A stretch of DNA of 63,382 bases from Bodo saltans (taxonomy: Eukaryota > Euglenozoa > Kinetoplastea > Eubodonida > Bodonidae): the NCBI GenBank assembly GCA_001460835.1, contig CYKH01001716.1:6460-69841 (forward strand). The letters run 5' to 3'. Under the pieces are notes generated by a model, which had not been told where the DNA came from, did no database searches, and saw only the letters and a program-made list of their open reading frames with translations. How positions within the stretch are numbered: position 1 is the stretch's first letter; each line of letters begins with the position of its first letter. Position numbers and translations under genes: made by a program. Below are positions 36,396 to 45,612 of this stretch, piece after piece.

Positions 36396-36636
36396 CAACC
36401 TCAATAGTGTTAGCAAAGAACCCTTAAATGTTAGCAACTACCTCGAAGCATGTTATGCCCTAAATTTCCGTTCCTCCTTCATTGGTTTCCCTTTACTACT
36501 CGAGCCCCTCTGCCGTGATCCCCTCATCATGATCTACCAGCTCCACAAATCTCAATAACGTTGTCGTTCGCTATTGATTTTTACTTCGTGAAATGCACTT
36601 TCTGTGTCTTCCGTGTTTTCTTAGGCACCTCTTCAC
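36396..36636. other. Intergenic region, no gene seen
   Basis: 240 bp containing pyrimidine-rich runs (ttccgttcctccttcattggtttccctttactactc, about 36466-36500, and ttctgtgtcttccgtgttttcttag, ending with AG at 36623-36624). The second one probably serves as acceptor for the next gene, with a ~12-nt leader. Confidence 0.5.
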
Positions 36637-37290
36637 ATGGGAAATAAACCTTCCACGCCTCCCCCTCCGCCGCCTGCACCGGAACCAGAGCCCTCACCAC
36701 CACAGGAGTTGGCGTGGTACAACCCCGGAGGCTACTCTATACTATTTCACAAAGTAAAGCTTGAGGACTACCCGTGGATCAAGAACACCCCAATGCTTAC
36801 AGAGTACCCTGGGCTCGCACTTTGGGAGTTATCGATGTTCCGCGCCGTGCGGTACTCTTGCTTTGTTGGCTTCGCCGTGTCCCCAATTGCTTGGTACATC
36901 CAACGGAAGCGCCTTCCGTTTGCAGATCGTCCGCTGTACAAAATGCACCACGTCTTTTTCCCCAGTGCCGGGTACTCAACGTTTTTCGGCTTCGCTGCAG
37001 GGACGGTGGAGTCGATGTGGACTTGCTATCAAGAGTTTGGCGGACCCCGGCCTGTGTGGCAGCAAGAAAAGAAGTTGGTGAAAGCGGCGGTGATTGCACG
37101 AATGGACAAGGATAACGATCGTTGGTGCCGCACTGCCGGCAGGTTAGGATTTTGTGGCCTCACAACGACGTTCTTCTTTTGGAAGAGTGGTGGGCCGTTC
37201 TTTAGAGCGGCCATGGGCTTTGGGACGGGGGTGACGATTGCCAGCATCGCTTCTGTCACTAGGCTGGACCGCCAAGTGCAACTGTTTTAG
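36637..37290 (+). CDS. Small multi-pass membrane protein, unknown
   Basis: 217 residues. It begins MGNKPSTP, which fits N-myristoylation, followed by a proline run. Hydrophobic segments are at about 65-90 (RYSCFVGFAVSPIAWYI), 107-125 (GYSTFFGFAAGTVESMW), 168-182 (FCGLTTTFFFWK) and 188-210 (FFRAAMGFGTGVTIASIAS). The small-residue pattern of the last segments recalls Tim17-like or respiratory-complex accessory proteins, but I cannot assign it. The start lies 12 nt after a strong acceptor. Confidence 0.75.
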   Translation: MGNKPSTPPPPPPAPEPEPSPPQELAWYNPGGYSILFHKVKLEDYPWIKNTPMLTEYPGLALWELSMFRAVRYSCFVGFAVSPIAWYIQRKRLPFADRPLYKMHHVFFPSAGYSTFFGFAAGTVESMWTCYQEFGGPRPVWQQEKKLVKAAVIARMDKDNDRWCRTAGRLGFCGLTTTFFFWKSGGPFFRAAMGFGTGVTIASIASVTRLDRQVQLF

Positions 37291-37403
37291 GAGCATCACC
37301 TCTCCTTGTTCTCCTTCTTCCTTTGCATTCCTTGCTTGAATCAAATCACTTTAGCACGTGTGTTTTCCACTTTAGTTCTTTACTATCTTTACGAAAAGAA
37401 TTA

Positions 37404-38507
37404 ATGGCACTACACGACGTCGAGTCCATCCGGGGCTTTGTTCTGCAAGCGCCTCCTGGTCAGCTGCAGGAAGTTCTCAAGTCGCTACATTCCCTTTGCG
37501 GAGGGTCCCCAACGTTCTTTGAGTCCATACACGATGCTTGCCTTGAGTACACCATGCGCCACCTGTGTGCGTTTGTCCTCTCTGGCGATGCGCAACAAGA
37601 TCGGGGCACGGTGGTGATGTGCTCCAAGCACAACCAACTTATCGCACGCATCAAGCGGAGATGCAAGCATCTGGGCGTTGAGGGGGAGACCATTCTGGCG
37701 GAGTTCCTGGAGTACTTCTCTACCTTCTCAGGCCCAAGCCCAACAGAAGGCGATGATCTTGCCCCGTTCGCTAATATCGACTCTGTGTTCTTTGACTTCA
37801 ATGCTCGTGTGTACTTTGAAGTTGACCCGGTGGAGGGGAGAGTGGTCCGCTGCAAACCATTCGCAACTGGTCAAGCAGCCAGTGGCGAGGTGGCAGCACT
37901 GCAGTCCCCAGACAACGCGTTGCACCAACTCATCGCAAGCGGCGTCGACAATTACGTTCGAAGTGCATTCGGCGCTGAGGTGTGGTGGCAGCACGGGCGC
38001 CAAAAGATGTTTGGGGGTCAAAACGCCACGGAGGATCGGAGTCAGAAGAAACTTCGGTCCTCACGTAACGTAGCGGGATCCCACGTTAGTGTTGACGCTG
38101 ATTCCTTCCTTGTGGCCATCAGCTGCGAGAGGTACACCCCCAGCAGCCGGTGGGCAGCTCGCTGGAAGTCACTCTACCAGGTCACAGTAATGGGTGGCGT
38201 CGCCACTGTACGAGGCGAGGGACGAGTCGACGGACACTACTTCGAGGACTCCAACATCCACGTGAGCGTTGAAGATGTGATGCCAGAGACTACCGTTACG
38301 GTGGCGTCAAGCGCTGAGACTGCTGACGCAATCGTGGAGACCATACGCAATGCCGAAACTGACCTGCAGAAGAAGCTGGAGCACAACAGCAAGGCCATTA
38401 GTGAGACTGCATTACGAGGACTGCGGCGTCGCCTCCCTGTCACAAAGCAGCCATTCGACTTTCAGAAGGCGATGCTTCAACTACCGAGCGTGGAGGAACG
38501 ATTTTGA
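37404..38507 (+). CDS. CAPZA: F-actin-capping protein subunit alpha
   Basis: 367 residues. CapZ alpha pairs with CapZ beta to cap barbed ends of actin filaments. The N-terminal IRGFVLQAPPGQLQEVLKSL matches the family's APPGEF-type opening. The C-terminal third carries the typical SRWAARWKSLY, HYFEDSNIHV and LRRRLPVTKQPFDF stretches, the last equivalent to the LRRQLPVTR ending of animal CapZ alpha. At 367 residues it is about 80 longer than animal CapZ alpha, with extra sequence in the middle. The start chosen is the ATG after the T-rich leader. The upstream 27 codons begin at a non-ATG codon. No CapZ beta gene is in the window. Confidence 0.88.
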   Translation: MALHDVESIRGFVLQAPPGQLQEVLKSLHSLCGGSPTFFESIHDACLEYTMRHLCAFVLSGDAQQDRGTVVMCSKHNQLIARIKRRCKHLGVEGETILAEFLEYFSTFSGPSPTEGDDLAPFANIDSVFFDFNARVYFEVDPVEGRVVRCKPFATGQAASGEVAALQSPDNALHQLIASGVDNYVRSAFGAEVWWQHGRQKMFGGQNATEDRSQKKLRSSRNVAGSHVSVDADSFLVAISCERYTPSSRWAARWKSLYQVTVMGGVATVRGEGRVDGHYFEDSNIHVSVEDVMPETTVTVASSAETADAIVETIRNAETDLQKKLEHNSKAISETALRGLRRRLPVTKQPFDFQKAMLQLPSVEERF

Positions 38508-38648
38508 TGATTTTATGCGTTTCGTGGTCGTTTTGTGGCATCCCATGGAAATTGTTCTTCTATTTGGCGTGTTGCATGTTTGCTCAGGTTGTGTGGTTTC
38601 ATGTTCTTTGTTCATTTCCTCGTTGCTGACAAGGAACAAGATATTACA

Positions 38649-39254
38649 ATGCTTCGGCGCCCACTCGTTCGATCCGCTCAGACTTCAGTCGGTAGGTGCC
38701 TTCACGCTTCTCTCACGGCCTCACCAACGCCTGGAGGCTTGAAGTTAGTCACATCCTTCACTGGTGCTAGCTACGGTATTGCTGATCCGGTCGCGCTGAA
38801 GAGTGTTATTGATGCTGCACTATCCCGTGACAGCTTCTTGCGTGACAAGGAATTGGGCGAGGCATCTATCGAAGAACTCAAAAAGCAACTTGCCCCCCTT
38901 GAAGCGTTGGAAGCCGAAATTGACCGGCGGGCAACTGCACACAGCACTCGTGTCATCACCTGCATTGGTGCTGCCCTCGCTGTTCAGTTCGCTGTTCTCT
39001 TTAATTGGGTGTTTGTCGTGTTTGACTGGAACTTAGTAGAACCTGTGACCTATTTCTTAGGATACACTGTCATTTGGTGGTCGCTGGTGTTCTACAAGCG
39101 CACAGGTCGAGATTTCTCATACGAGGGCATCATCGAAGAGCTCAAGGAGCGGAAACAAGCAAAGCTGCAGAAGTCTTTGAAATTGGATGCAAACAAACTT
39201 GAGGAGCTACGCTCAGAAATTGTAACATTGGAGCAGAAACTCCGCAAGCTCTAG
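38649..39254 (+). CDS. MCU: MCU-family mitochondrial calcium uniporter subunit, variant pore motif
   Basis: 201 residues. The N-terminus (MLRRPLVRSAQTSVGRCLHAS) is Arg/Ser-rich without acids, a good mitochondrial presequence. A coiled coil is followed by TM1 (ITCIGAALAVQFAVLFNWVF), the pore loop, TM2 (PVTYFLGYTVIWWSLVFY) and a C-terminal coiled coil. The pore loop reads W127-N-L-V-E131-P132 before VTYF, aligning exactly with WDxxEP of MCU. The Asp of the motif is Asn here (codon AAC at 39030-39032), while the Glu is kept. The start codon follows AGs at 38632 and 38639. It could be a regulatory or non-conducting subunit, as kinetoplastids have several MCU paralogues. Its length is short even for the family. 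Confidence 0.85.
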   Translation: MLRRPLVRSAQTSVGRCLHASLTASPTPGGLKLVTSFTGASYGIADPVALKSVIDAALSRDSFLRDKELGEASIEELKKQLAPLEALEAEIDRRATAHSTRVITCIGAALAVQFAVLFNWVFVVFDWNLVEPVTYFLGYTVIWWSLVFYKRTGRDFSYEGIIEELKERKQAKLQKSLKLDANKLEELRSEIVTLEQKLRKL

Positions 39255-39439
39255 TAGCTTTGTACCTTCCCTCAATATGATACAACATTGAGGGCACGCA
39301 ACTCTCTCGCTGTAGCGCTCGAACAAACAAACGTGTGACATGATGAATGCTTTCTTCCTGTGGGTACTAGTGACTCTCCCACTTTTCATCACTTTTTCTC
39401 TTCTCTTTGTTTGTTGTCTACTGTATTCAGTGCCACACA

Positions 39440-40051
39440 ATGGATAAGGGGAGAATCCGTGACGACATGCAACGTCGAGCAAATGCGTGGGCAGGTGGCC
39501 CTGACCTTACCAACTCACCGCCCCCCTCCCGGGACGACTCCCAAGCGGTCATCCCCCGCACATCGTCAGCAAGCGGCATGGAGCGTCAAGGGGGGATGGA
39601 GGGGCCCCTCCCTGCTGAGGTGCGTGCTCTTATTCACGGATCCTGCAGTGGTGAGGCTGCTGAGCAGGCCGAGGTGTACGCTCGTCGACTACTCAGCACG
39701 CACCGACGCGTACGAGTCTACCGCGAGGAGCTTTCAGCGGCGGTGGAAGAAGTAGACGACATCAAATCCGTCGCCAAGAAGAACACGTTAGTGTGCGATG
39801 CCCTCAAACAGGAGATCACAAGCATCGACGCTAAGATTCAAATGCTACTGAATGAGCGGCAGATGTGCCAAGTACAGCTAGAATCTGAGGCACGCAACTT
39901 AGCCCGCAATGAGGGGAAGCTGAACGAAGGCGACCGCCGAGTGGAAGTACTGCGCAATACGATAGACAATATTACAAGGGAAACGCAGAGGGGGCACATG
40001 CTATTGAGGCAATTAGTGCCGAACCTACAAATTGAAAACTACTGCACGTAG
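39440..40051 (+). CDS. Small coiled-coil protein, unknown
   Basis: 203 residues from the ATG nine bases after AG at 39429-39430 (the acceptor tract is tttctcttctctttgtttgttg and onward). The upstream frame starts at a non-ATG codon and includes the acceptor. The first ~65 residues are polar and disordered. Residues ~75-190 form a helical coiled coil (EVYARRLLSTHRRVRVYREELSA). No family is recognised. Confidence 0.7.
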   Translation: MDKGRIRDDMQRRANAWAGGPDLTNSPPPSRDDSQAVIPRTSSASGMERQGGMEGPLPAEVRALIHGSCSGEAAEQAEVYARRLLSTHRRVRVYREELSAAVEEVDDIKSVAKKNTLVCDALKQEITSIDAKIQMLLNERQMCQVQLESEARNLARNEGKLNEGDRRVEVLRNTIDNITRETQRGHMLLRQLVPNLQIENYCT

Positions 40052-40201
40052 ATCAGGGACGTGAAGAGAGCCACGTTAGTTGCTTAGAGTACATTCCAAA
40101 TGCCGTATCGAATCATCGACATATGCTGTCGATATGAAAGTCTTGATTAAATTGTGATTGCCGTCGAACTTTTTTTACTTTAGAGACATTAAACAGCGAC
40201 T

Positions 40202-40642
40202 ATGGGCGAGCCTCTCTCATCTGTTGAAGATGAACTGCGCAAGATCGAAGAAGACTTCTACGGGGGCCGCATGAACGCGTTTGGCAATACTGCGTCACGT
40301 GAAAGTATGGAGAAGGAGTTGGAGAGAATCAAAGCCATTGACGATAAAATCTTCAGCCAAATGGGAAAATTCCTTGCGCAGGACGATACCGATGAGTGGC
40401 ACCTGCGCAGGGCGCTGGAGCCCCAAGCTGTGCCAGAGCCATCAGGCGGCGGCGGCAACAATGCCACCAGCTTTGGGGTTCGTGGTGTGTCGGACAGTGC
40501 CTTCACCGCTGGTGCTGATTACTTTGCCAAGTTAGAAGCTACGTTTACTGAAATCGGTGGCGACATGAAGAAAATGGCTGGTCATGTGGTTGCGCTGAAT
40601 CAACTGGCCGAGGCCAACAATGCAGGAGGCCCCCGAAGGTAA
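40202..40642 (+). CDS. Small acidic helical protein, unknown
   Basis: 146 residues. Helical stretches at 5-62 (VEDELRKIEEDFYGG, then ELERIKAIDDKIFSQMGKF) and 103-138 are joined by a Gly/Asn-rich linker. Glu at position 3 argues against N-myristoylation. It is preceded by the T-run tttttttactttagagac, with AG at about 40183. It could be a small subunit of a larger complex, but I recognise nothing specific. Confidence 0.65.
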   Translation: MGEPLSSVEDELRKIEEDFYGGRMNAFGNTASRESMEKELERIKAIDDKIFSQMGKFLAQDDTDEWHLRRALEPQAVPEPSGGGGNNATSFGVRGVSDSAFTAGADYFAKLEATFTEIGGDMKKMAGHVVALNQLAEANNAGGPRR

Positions 40643-40775
40643 AGCACGAACCGGTGTCGAATAGAAAAGTCTTTCGCGCTCAAGACCAGTGGAACATAGT
40701 TTTTGTTGCTTGTCTCAATGGAGCTCTTTGTATTTTGCACCTCTTGCGCATATCTTTGATGTGCTTTGCTCAACC

Positions 40776-40806
40776 GTTTGTTTCTTTTTGTTTCTATTCT
40801 CGTTAG
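40776..40806 (+). promoter_or_regulatory. Predicted trans-splice acceptor of the MAPK-like kinase gene
   Basis: The run gtttgtttctttttgtttct followed by attctcgttag has AG at 40805-40806, eight bases before the ATG at 40815. Confidence 0.7.
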
Positions 40807-40814
40807 GTAACACG

Positions 40815-41954
40815 ATGGACGATCCAGTGGTATTCGACGTTCCAGCTCCGTTTGTAGTGGAGGGCATCGTCGGGCAGGGTGCCTATGGTGCTGTGTGTAA
40901 AGCAAAATATGGTAACGAGCTACGCGCAATAAAGAAGATCCCCAACTACTCTAAGAGCTGTGATTCTGCCAAGAAGGTGTTACGGGAGGTGCAGATCCTT
41001 CAGCAGCATCAGTACTGCCAACAGGTCATTTGCTGCCATACGATGTTCAGACCCTCGTCTGGCGATAAAGATGTTTATGTCGTAATGGACTTCCAACCTA
41101 GTGACTTGTCCTCGACCATCAAAGATAAGAACATCACCCTTGATGAAGATCGCGTCAGGTATATCGTTGCCCAGCTGCTGTTGGGCCTGCGAGCACTTCA
41201 TGCGAACGACTGCATTCACCGGGATCTGTCGACTCGCAATATTCTGATCAACGAAGATTCACAGGTGTACCTTTGCGACTTTGGCCTCTCTCGTTTCTTC
41301 GACCCCGATGAGCAGCTTAGCTTCGGTGTTGTCACCCAGTGGTACCGTGCCCCTGAGATCATTCTTGACGCGCAATACGACTTCAGAGCCGATGTCTGGT
41401 CTGTCGGTGTGATCCTAGGAGAACTGCTGCTGAGGAAACATTTATTCCCCGGCAAGCCCAATGACCACGCGGATCAATTAAACCGTATCTTTATGCTTTG
41501 CGGTACTCCCTCCAAGGACTTATTTGCGGAGGGCAGGTCGCTTGCCCGCTCATCTGACAACGCTCGTCGGTACTCGTTTATGTACATTGATAAAAGGCCT
41601 ACTCAGCCGCACTTAGCGAAGGTCCTCGAGGGTGTTGCTGGCGCCTCTCCAAACGCTATTGCTCTATTCGCTAGACTTCTCACGTTTGACCAGGCTGCTC
41701 GTCCTACAGCCAATGAGGCGCTGCAGGATCCATGGTTCGAGCCTCTGAGGGACTTCATCAACCAGGAGATGGAGGCCATGGACTCTGTCGAGAAGCCCGC
41801 CATTCCTTCCGATAGCGGTGAACTTGCCGACATCTTAGAGCAGATTGAAACGTTAGTAAAACCGTTCCCTGAAGCGTTGAAGATCATGCAAGATCAAGAG
41901 GCCGAGTACGCTGCAGCTGCAGCCCAGGATGACGCAGCGGCAGAGAGTAGTTAA
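40815..41954 (+). CDS. MAPK-like (CMGC) protein kinase with atypical catalytic and activation loops
   Basis: 379 residues. The fold is that of a CMGC kinase: GQGAYGAV glycine loop, ATP-anchoring Lys40 (AIKK), DFG at 155-157, WYRAPEIIL, and a MAPK-type C-lobe. Two things are odd. The catalytic loop reads H135-R-D-L-S-T-R-N142, so the lysine of the usual HRDLKPxN is replaced and the motif looks like the HRDLATRN of tyrosine kinases. The activation loop before WYRAPE reads QLSFGVVTQ, so there is no TxY dual-phosphorylation motif. The essential Asp137, Asn142 and Asp155 are present, so activity is plausible, but activation cannot be the MAPK type. The acidic and Ala-rich tail is not conserved. 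The start follows a strong acceptor. Confidence 0.88.
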   Translation: MDDPVVFDVPAPFVVEGIVGQGAYGAVCKAKYGNELRAIKKIPNYSKSCDSAKKVLREVQILQQHQYCQQVICCHTMFRPSSGDKDVYVVMDFQPSDLSSTIKDKNITLDEDRVRYIVAQLLLGLRALHANDCIHRDLSTRNILINEDSQVYLCDFGLSRFFDPDEQLSFGVVTQWYRAPEIILDAQYDFRADVWSVGVILGELLLRKHLFPGKPNDHADQLNRIFMLCGTPSKDLFAEGRSLARSSDNARRYSFMYIDKRPTQPHLAKVLEGVAGASPNAIALFARLLTFDQAARPTANEALQDPWFEPLRDFINQEMEAMDSVEKPAIPSDSGELADILEQIETLVKPFPEALKIMQDQEAEYAAAAAQDDAAAESS

Positions 41955-42091
41955 TGATTGCACACAACTCATTGTTCTTGTTTTATGAAGTGATCTCTGT
42001 GCTCTGTACACTCTGCATTCAGCGAAATAGTCTCCTCCTCTGTTTTCTCTTTGCTTCGTTTATTGCCCCCCACAAGAGTTGAAGTCTGCAA
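41955..42091. other. Intergenic region with acceptor for the importin gene
   Basis: Contains the long pyrimidine tract tctcctcctctgttttctct continuing to gccccccacaag, with AG at 42075-42076, about 15 nt before the next ATG. Confidence 0.6.
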
Positions 42092-45000
42092 ATGGATTTG
42101 CACGAACTGTGCCGCATCTTCGCAGCGACTCTCAATCCTGACCGCAACTACCGTGATGCCGCAGAGTCCGCCTTGTATGAACTTTCCAACAACCCATCGC
42201 TACCAGTCATCCTGTTGCAATTCGCCACGATGGGGGACTCTTTGGGTGGGGCAGCCACACCGAGTATTAAGTTAGCCGCGGCTTGTAGATTACGAAACGT
42301 GATCTGCAAGTCTGACTGGAACCGTGTTGCGTACTTCACTGAAGAGGTCAAGGCACAGATCAAAGCTCTTATTGTGCCAGCTGTGTGCAGCACACAAGTG
42401 GAGGAGGCAGTGCGGCGACAGATTGCCTCGACAATGGAGTACATCGTGGGCTACGACTACCCCAAACGCTGGGAGGGGCTGGTAGCACAGCTGCAGCAAC
42501 TCCTTGGTGAGTCCATCGCTGCCATCGAGAGTGGGTCGATGGAGGCGTGTGTTGCGCTGCGTGGAGGACTGCAGGCACTACGCTTCTGTTGCAAGCGGTA
42601 TGAAAACGTCACACTTTGCACCACAGATGAGATTGACGGGTTTGCAGCGAACTTTTTGCCGCCACTTCTTCAACTGTGCCGCCGCTTGACGGAGATTGTC
42701 TCCACAGTCCCAACACCATCGGAGTACTTCTCTACTGGGGCACTCGGTAGGCGCCAGAGCAACGTGACGGAGGTGTATCACTGCATCCGTATCACTTGGA
42801 AATGCGTGTGGTCCTTGACGGACTCCAGGTGGCCTCGATGCCTGTGCGACGTGCAGGCAGCCACTTGTTTCTTTGACCTGCTGCTGTTTTCTCATCAAAC
42901 CGTCGGCGGTCTCATTGCAGCAGTCGATGTGAATGCTGTTGGGCGCGGCGGTGAGTCAGAAGTGTCATGCGTGCCGCTTCAACAGATTGCTGCATGGAGG
43001 CTAGTGAAGTGGCTGGGGAAGATATCCAGCAGATGCATCTCCACACTAGGCATCGCTCCTCGTGCGACGGAAAAGAGGGCACGGGCAGCAGCGAATCTGT
43101 TGCACGACCGCTACGTGGCGCCGTTGACCCAGCATGCCCTCGCCTTGGTGAAGTGGCACGACAACGGCACGACCATGATCAACAGCAAAGCGTTTATTTT
43201 AGCGCTTGAATGCCTCGAGCTGGCAGTGAGCCACCAAGCGGCGTACGTAGAGCATTTGCTCCCGTCTTCCGAGCAGCTTCTGACGTCATTGTTGTTTCGT
43301 CGTCTACGCTTCTCGTCGGAGGATGCGGAGCTCTGGACGACGAATCCAGAAGAGTACGTGCGCAAGCTAACAGACCCACGAGGCGACTTGTTCAACGCAA
43401 AACTTCTTTCCATGGGTTTTATTGTCACGCTGTGCCACGCACGCAAGCCGTATCACTCTCAAGAGCTCCTCATGTCGTTTATTACGTTTTTGTTGACCAA
43501 ACTTGCGGTGCTCTCTCAAAGCCTTTCGCAAGGCAGCATTGAGATTGCTGGGCCAGAGTACGATGGTTGCCTCTACGCGATTGCCCAAATGAAAAAGCTG
43601 TTTGCACACGACCATCAAGTCGACGATGGGAAGATTGAGTGGCTGCTGCTCACCTACGTGACGCCGCTCCTCTCATGCCCTATTGGCTACCTTCGTGCCA
43701 AGGCGGTGTATGTCTTAAGCCTGTTCAGTGATATTGCATGGAGTGCCCCAGGCACCTATTCCAACATCTTGCAGGCGGTGATTCCTTTACTGAAGGACGA
43801 AGAGCTGCCAGTTCGCATCCAGACCTGCGTCTGCCTGTCTCGCTTTATCCGCACCGACGCAGCGCGTGAGGTGATGACGCCACAAATTGGTGCCGTGGTG
43901 GAGCAGTACTTCCAAATTATGAGGCAGATGGACAACGATGGCGTCGTGCGAACACTTCGCAAGACAGTGTCGTTTTATGGCGATGCTCTGTCTGTGTGGG
44001 CCACTGATCTCTGCCGAATGCTTGTGCAACATTTTCTCACCGTGCACGAGCAGCTGTCGTCAAAGCAAAAAGACCTCGATGCCGACATGGGCGACGAAGA
44101 AGACGAAGCCATCGACTCACTGCTTGCCGCCGATGAATTGATGGAGACGCTACGCACTTTAGTGCAGGCAGTACCACGTGAGGAGTCCGCTCGTGCAACG
44201 ATGCAGGCGATGCAAGAAACTCTGGCGCCACTCTTGACCATGATCATGTCGGTGCGTCAAGGGGCGAACCTTGGCTTTATGGACGCCGCGTTACATCTTC
44301 TGACCACCGTGGTATCACGTAGTTTAGCCATCGCTCCCTCCTTCTGGTCGATTGCTGCGCTTCTGTTTCACGTTGGGCTTGACGCCTCCTTTATGGACTA
44401 CGTGGAGCATCTCATCGCCCCGATTGACAACTTCCTGTCGGTCGACCCTGTCGGCTTCCTGGACTACCTCTGCTGCACTGCCCCTGATGGTGCTCACGCC
44501 TCATGTGGTGAGATGGTTGTGCACCTGTGCCAAGCCATCATCACCAACGGCTCCTCCTTCCATCACCTCTCTACCGCCCCAAAGTTAATTGATGCGGTCC
44601 TTCTCCAGACATGGTCCTGCGGTTCCACCACCCCGAAAGCACAGTGGGTGTGCACTCAACTCCTGCAGCAGTCTTTGGGCGTGCTTAGCAGTCGCGCGGC
44701 GACGATGCCACAGACGCTGCAGACGTTGTTTGCCGACAACATCCTGGTAGGCATTTTCGCTGCCCCTACGATTACCGTTCCCTTGTTGGAGAGCACTGGG
44801 GCGCCTCAGTTCATCATGGACTCCATCGTGGGGCTCCTCCAAGCACCGGTGGTACGCTCTAACCTACGCGTGTTTGACCGGAAAGTTGTCATGATGTCCT
44901 TCGCTGCGCTCTTGAATGCGTCTGCTTCATCGGCGACGGCGCAGGTGCTTGCAAGTAGCGTCGCCAGCAGCCCCCTCCTCGCTCAGTTTGCTGTCGAAGA

Positions 45001-45484
45001 CGCACGACTGATGACTAACGAAGTTGCCTACCACCAGAAGCGCCTTAGTGGTAAGTTGGACGACAGTGACGATGAACACGACGAGGCGTGGGACAACAGC
45101 AGCGACGACGACGAGGATACGGATGTCACAGGGTCAGATTTGGACGATGACATGGACGACGAAGACGTTGGTAGTGATGTCAGTGAGGATGGCGACATTA
45201 GGAACGAGGCACAGTTCTCAACTGTACTTGCACAGGCAAACAAAATGAGAGACGCTGCGCTTGGTGAAGACTTCGATGACGGCGAAGAAAACTTCCTGGA
45301 CGATAATGATTTTGAGACGCCGCTGGATGACACAAACGTGTGGCGTGTTGTGGGAGAAGCAGCGGCCCAAACAGCTTTTGTTTCTCATGACAACACGATG
45401 ACTGCTGTGGCAGAGGCCTCCCGTTTGTTTGACACATGCGTGGAACTTCGTAATGCGAAACATCCTGCCACTAAGGCACAGTAA
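42092..45484 (+). CDS. Importin-beta family karyopherin, importin-7/8 type
   Basis: 1130 residues of alpha-helical HEAT-repeat protein. It is predicted to carry cargo through nuclear pores under Ran control. The N-terminus has the importin-N layout: AESALYELSNNPSLPVILLQF, KLAAACRLRNVI, then the family motif EYIVGYDYPKRWEGLV, close to IKHDYPSRW of importin-7. A middle stretch (AVYVLSLFSDIAWSAPGTY, then DEELPVRIQTCVCLSRFI) fits importin-7/8 as well. An acidic segment of about 45 residues rich in Asp, Glu and Ser is near residue 990-1035, where importin-7/8 and yeast Sxm1/Nmd5 also carry one. Other karyopherins of the same size, such as CAS or exportins, are less likely. Confidence 0.85.
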   Translation: MDLHELCRIFAATLNPDRNYRDAAESALYELSNNPSLPVILLQFATMGDSLGGAATPSIKLAAACRLRNVICKSDWNRVAYFTEEVKAQIKALIVPAVCSTQVEEAVRRQIASTMEYIVGYDYPKRWEGLVAQLQQLLGESIAAIESGSMEACVALRGGLQALRFCCKRYENVTLCTTDEIDGFAANFLPPLLQLCRRLTEIVSTVPTPSEYFSTGALGRRQSNVTEVYHCIRITWKCVWSLTDSRWPRCLCDVQAATCFFDLLLFSHQTVGGLIAAVDVNAVGRGGESEVSCVPLQQIAAWRLVKWLGKISSRCISTLGIAPRATEKRARAAANLLHDRYVAPLTQHALALVKWHDNGTTMINSKAFILALECLELAVSHQAAYVEHLLPSSEQLLTSLLFRRLRFSSEDAELWTTNPEEYVRKLTDPRGDLFNAKLLSMGFIVTLCHARKPYHSQELLMSFITFLLTKLAVLSQSLSQGSIEIAGPEYDGCLYAIAQMKKLFAHDHQVDDGKIEWLLLTYVTPLLSCPIGYLRAKAVYVLSLFSDIAWSAPGTYSNILQAVIPLLKDEELPVRIQTCVCLSRFIRTDAAREVMTPQIGAVVEQYFQIMRQMDNDGVVRTLRKTVSFYGDALSVWATDLCRMLVQHFLTVHEQLSSKQKDLDADMGDEEDEAIDSLLAADELMETLRTLVQAVPREESARATMQAMQETLAPLLTMIMSVRQGANLGFMDAALHLLTTVVSRSLAIAPSFWSIAALLFHVGLDASFMDYVEHLIAPIDNFLSVDPVGFLDYLCCTAPDGAHASCGEMVVHLCQAIITNGSSFHHLSTAPKLIDAVLLQTWSCGSTTPKAQWVCTQLLQQSLGVLSSRAATMPQTLQTLFADNILVGIFAAPTITVPLLESTGAPQFIMDSIVGLLQAPVVRSNLRVFDRKVVMMSFAALLNASASSATAQVLASSVASSPLLAQFAVEDARLMTNEVAYHQKRLSGKLDDSDDEHDEAWDNSSDDDEDTDVTGSDLDDDMDDEDVGSDVSEDGDIRNEAQFSTVLAQANKMRDAALGEDFDDGEENFLDDNDFETPLDDTNVWRVVGEAAAQTAFVSHDNTMTAVAEASRLFDTCVELRNAKHPATKAQ

Positions 45485-45612
45485 ATTCTTTGATTCTCTC
45501 AGAAACCTGCAGCTCTTGCATTCACCACCCATGATTGAAACCACACTCTGTTCGCTTTCGACTTTTCTTTTCCTTTTCACAGTGCTCAAATCATTTCTTT
45601 TAGTTTACCTCA

